Shown piece by piece: positions 6,930-8,657 of a stretch of DNA of 8,657 nt. Each line of letters opens with the position of its first letter. Within the stretch, counting starts at the first letter, position 1. The notes beneath the pieces were generated by a model. The model searched no databases and was not told the DNA's origin. It worked only from the letters and a program-made list of their open reading frames with translations. Source of the DNA: JABSOG01 sp041583135 (GTDB taxonomy: Bacteria; Pseudomonadota; Gammaproteobacteria; Enterobacterales; Alteromonadaceae); assembly GCA_041583135.1 (NCBI GenBank), contig JBFHGJ010000166.1, positions 1-8,657 on the forward strand, given 5' to 3'. The position numbers were made by a program, and so were the translations under genes.

Positions 6930-7034
6930 AATCCCCCGTTGGTGTAATGCGCTGACATGTTGTGAAATCCGCTTTTTTTCCTTTCTTGGTTAAGCTGATG
7001 GTCAGTGAAAGCAACACAACAAAGAGGATACAAC
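6930..7034 (+). other. spacer between winged-helix and patatin genes with one TGACATGT element
   Basis: This 105-base gap is long for two genes in one operon. It contains TGACATGT at 6953-6960, identical to the first eight bases of the perfect upstream palindrome (6032-6041), and a T7 tract at 6973-6979. No -24/-12 or convincing sigma-70 promoter and no stem before the T tract were found, so read-through from the upstream promoter is the simplest view. Confidence 0.4.
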
Positions 7035-8600
7035 ATGCAATATGATCTGGTTTTTCAAGGTGGCGGCGCCAAAGGCATGGCCTTTGTCGGAGCAATGGAA
7101 GTTTTCGAACAGCGAAAACACACTTTTCGTCGATTGGTTGGCACTTCGGCTGGCGCCATCAATGCCGCGCTAATTGCCGCAGGTTACTCAGCCAAAGATA
7201 TGTCAGATGCGTTAAACGAAACAATGGACGATGGTCGCCCGGTATTTGAGAGCTTTATGGCGCCACCGACCATGGATGAAATTAGCGGCGTGAAGCTGAA
7301 CGATTCACTGATAATGAATTTGCTTAAAGAAATGAGCGAGCTGATAAAAATTAAACGCTTCGACCTCCCTGATTTACTCAAGTGGCTGCATCAACAGGTT
7401 ATCGACAACTCCAGCCTCGCGATGATCAAAACCATGCTAGATCTCACTGGCTTAGAAGGGTTAAAACACTACTCAGGACAAATTTACTCATTGGTTGAGT
7501 TAGGTGGATTTTATTCTGCCGCCAACTTTGTACAGTGGCTGGAGCGAAAACTGAATGAAAAAGACCCAAGTTTTGGCGGTGCAACCTTAGGCACCTTCTA
7601 CAAAAAAACCAAACACGACCTATCCTTATGTGTCACCGATATCACTGGCGCCAAGTTATTGGTTCTCAATCATCGCACGGCGCCAGATTTGCCGCTAATT
7701 TGGGCTGTGCGAATGTCAATGAGTATCCCTTACGTCTGGCCTCCTGTCACTTGGCTCAGTACCTGGGGAACCTATACACAAGGTAAAACCGAAAGCGTAC
7801 TGACCGGCCATCGTATTATTGATGGTGGTGCACTGTCGAATTTTGCGCTGAACTTAACGACCACAGCCGGGCCTGCCGTAAGGGCGGTAATGGCTAATGA
7901 CCCAAATATTGACGAAGCTGACTTTGCCCAATTTAACGCACAAGCACCAACCATTGGCTTTATGCTCGACTCAAGCCTTGAAGTACCCGGTGCCGGTGAA
8001 GCACCTAAGAGCGCCGGCCTGATGGCAGGCTTGGAAGCCACCAATAAATGGCTGCAAGATCACGCGCCAGCGACAAACATGATCTCTACCTCTGGCGATA
8101 TCATGTCCACCATGATGATGGGTAACGACAACTTTGTTCTAGCCTCAGAAGAAGACTCGGTGTGCCGGTTGCCAGTGGGTAATATTGGCACCTTAGAATT
8201 TGATATGTCACCGCAACGCAAAACGGCACTGGTTGCTGCGGCCAACAAAGCCACAGAAAGCTTTTTCAAAAATGGGTTGGAGTTTGTCGTCAATGAACTC
8301 TTTATGGCAGTTGGTGACGATGGCAAGTTCAAAATTGGATGCAGCATCAATGGCGAACCAAACGCCAGAGATTGGATAGGTTTATTCAAATCACCCGAGG
8401 ACAACCAAGAAGATGTCATTGACGGAAACTGGTTGCATGTTAAGTCAGGCGAAAACCTCCTCAATAGCGTCACCGAAGCGCAGTTAGGCCAGTATGAAGC
8501 CAGATACTATGCATTTCACTCCTGGGGCTGGCTGGGCCTAAGCTCAAAGTATAAATTGGTCAAACGCACCGGACCGCTCAATCGCGTTGTCGCACGATAG
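7035..8600 (+). CDS. patatin-like phospholipase with SKICH-like C-terminal domain
   Basis: A 521-residue serine acyl hydrolase of the patatin family, expected to cleave acyl chains from membrane phospholipids. The oxyanion-hole glycines GGGAKG are at 9-14, nucleophile Ser38 lies in GTSAG (36-40), and the catalytic Asp263 is in DGG (263-265). RMSMSIPYVWPP (226-237) matches a conserved patatin stretch before the Asp. The dyad is intact, so the enzyme should be active. There is no signal peptide or membrane segment, implying a cytoplasmic protein acting on the inner membrane. The C-terminal part (about 425-510) carries DWIGLF (446-451) and GQYEARYYAF (485-494), which resemble the SKICH-type beta-sandwich (DWIG...YEvRY pattern) and may target membranes or partners. 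The ATG at 7035 is chosen because AGAGGA (7023-7028) precedes it by 6 bases; an in-frame GTG at 7005 lacks such a site. The gene ends with tandem stops TAG TAA. Co-transcription with the winged-helix gene from the sigma-54 promoter is likely. Confidence 0.93.
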   Translation: MQYDLVFQGGGAKGMAFVGAMEVFEQRKHTFRRLVGTSAGAINAALIAAGYSAKDMSDALNETMDDGRPVFESFMAPPTMDEISGVKLNDSLIMNLLKEMSELIKIKRFDLPDLLKWLHQQVIDNSSLAMIKTMLDLTGLEGLKHYSGQIYSLVELGGFYSAANFVQWLERKLNEKDPSFGGATLGTFYKKTKHDLSLCVTDITGAKLLVLNHRTAPDLPLIWAVRMSMSIPYVWPPVTWLSTWGTYTQGKTESVLTGHRIIDGGALSNFALNLTTTAGPAVRAVMANDPNIDEADFAQFNAQAPTIGFMLDSSLEVPGAGEAPKSAGLMAGLEATNKWLQDHAPATNMISTSGDIMSTMMMGNDNFVLASEEDSVCRLPVGNIGTLEFDMSPQRKTALVAAANKATESFFKNGLEFVVNELFMAVGDDGKFKIGCSINGEPNARDWIGLFKSPEDNQEDVIDGNWLHVKSGENLLNSVTEAQLGQYEARYYAFHSWGWLGLSSKYKLVKRTGPLNRVVAR

Positions 8601-8621
8601 TAATTAAAAGCGAATTCAGGG

Positions 8622-8657
8622 ATGAATTTTACTGTTCAACCTCAAAGAATTAAAAAA
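8622..8657 (+). CDS. possible start of a further operon gene (partial)
   Basis: ATG at 8622 opens a frame of 12 codons to the window edge: MNFTVQPQRIKK. It lies 21 bases after the patatin stop and has no terminator before it, so the operon may continue. AGGG directly abuts the ATG, too close for an ideal ribosome site, so the start is uncertain. No function can be assigned from 12 residues. Confidence 0.4.
   Translation, partial: MNFTVQPQRIKK

Noticed and set aside
6950..6980. Intrinsic terminator ending in the T7 tract between the winged-helix and patatin genes
   Set aside because: No stable GC-rich stem directly precedes the T tract.
7005..7034. GTG start for the patatin, adding 10 residues
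   Set aside because: The added residues lie over the ribosome site AGAGGA, no Shine-Dalgarno precedes the GTG, and the patatin fold begins directly at the ATG at 7035.
6704..7095. Leftward open frames (6704-7036 and 6901-7095) antisense to the winged-helix and patatin genes
   Set aside because: They overlap well-supported genes, show no domain pattern, and would cover the ribosome site of the patatin gene.
7035..8600. CBASS-type patatin effector (CapV)
   Set aside because: No cyclic nucleotide synthase or other CBASS gene lies in the window, and the neighbours are a kinase and a sigma-54 activator.

Overview
The window looks like chromosomal DNA of a marine gammaproteobacterium, probably Alteromonadales (Colwellia/Thalassotalea/Shewanella-like). 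The grounds are moderate GC, Gln- and Lys-rich proteins, Gram-negative-style Shine-Dalgarno sites and an outgoing gene with a typical export signal. This placement is inferred from style; no taxonomic marker gene is present.

Layout. (1) 1-56: the first 18 codons of a leftward gene, apparently an exported protein. (2) 57-609: a long non-coding stretch with a weak promoter candidate and two short dyads. (3) 610-5546: a two-gene rightward operon. The first gene encodes a sigma-54 enhancer-binding protein (bEBP) with a degenerate FHA-like N-terminus and two C-terminal helix-turn-helix segments. The second encodes a 1127-residue Ser/Thr kinase with one membrane segment and a long TPR-like tail. 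They overlap by four bases (GTGA). (4) 5547-5621: a strong hairpin between convergent genes. (5) 5622-5999: a leftward gene for a 125-residue beta-rich protein of unknown function. (6) 6000-6236: a compact control region with repeated TGAC-type dyads, an IHF-like match, a -24/-12 sigma-54 promoter with consensus spacing, and a leader hairpin. (7) 6237-8600: a rightward operon of a 230-residue protein with a winged-helix-like C-terminus and a patatin-like lipase with a SKICH-like C-terminal domain. (8) 8622-8657: the possible start of a further gene.

How it may fit together (inference). A membrane kinase senses something through its TPR tail. It passes the signal by phosphorylation to the FHA-like bEBP made from the same mRNA. 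The bEBP binds the repeated sites at 6032-6076 and opens the sigma-54 promoter at 6154-6169, switching on the winged-helix protein and the patatin lipase. This would be a kinase-gated, sigma-54-controlled phospholipase module. The enzyme motifs and promoter are visible directly. The connections between parts, and any role in defence, stress or toxicity, are hypotheses.
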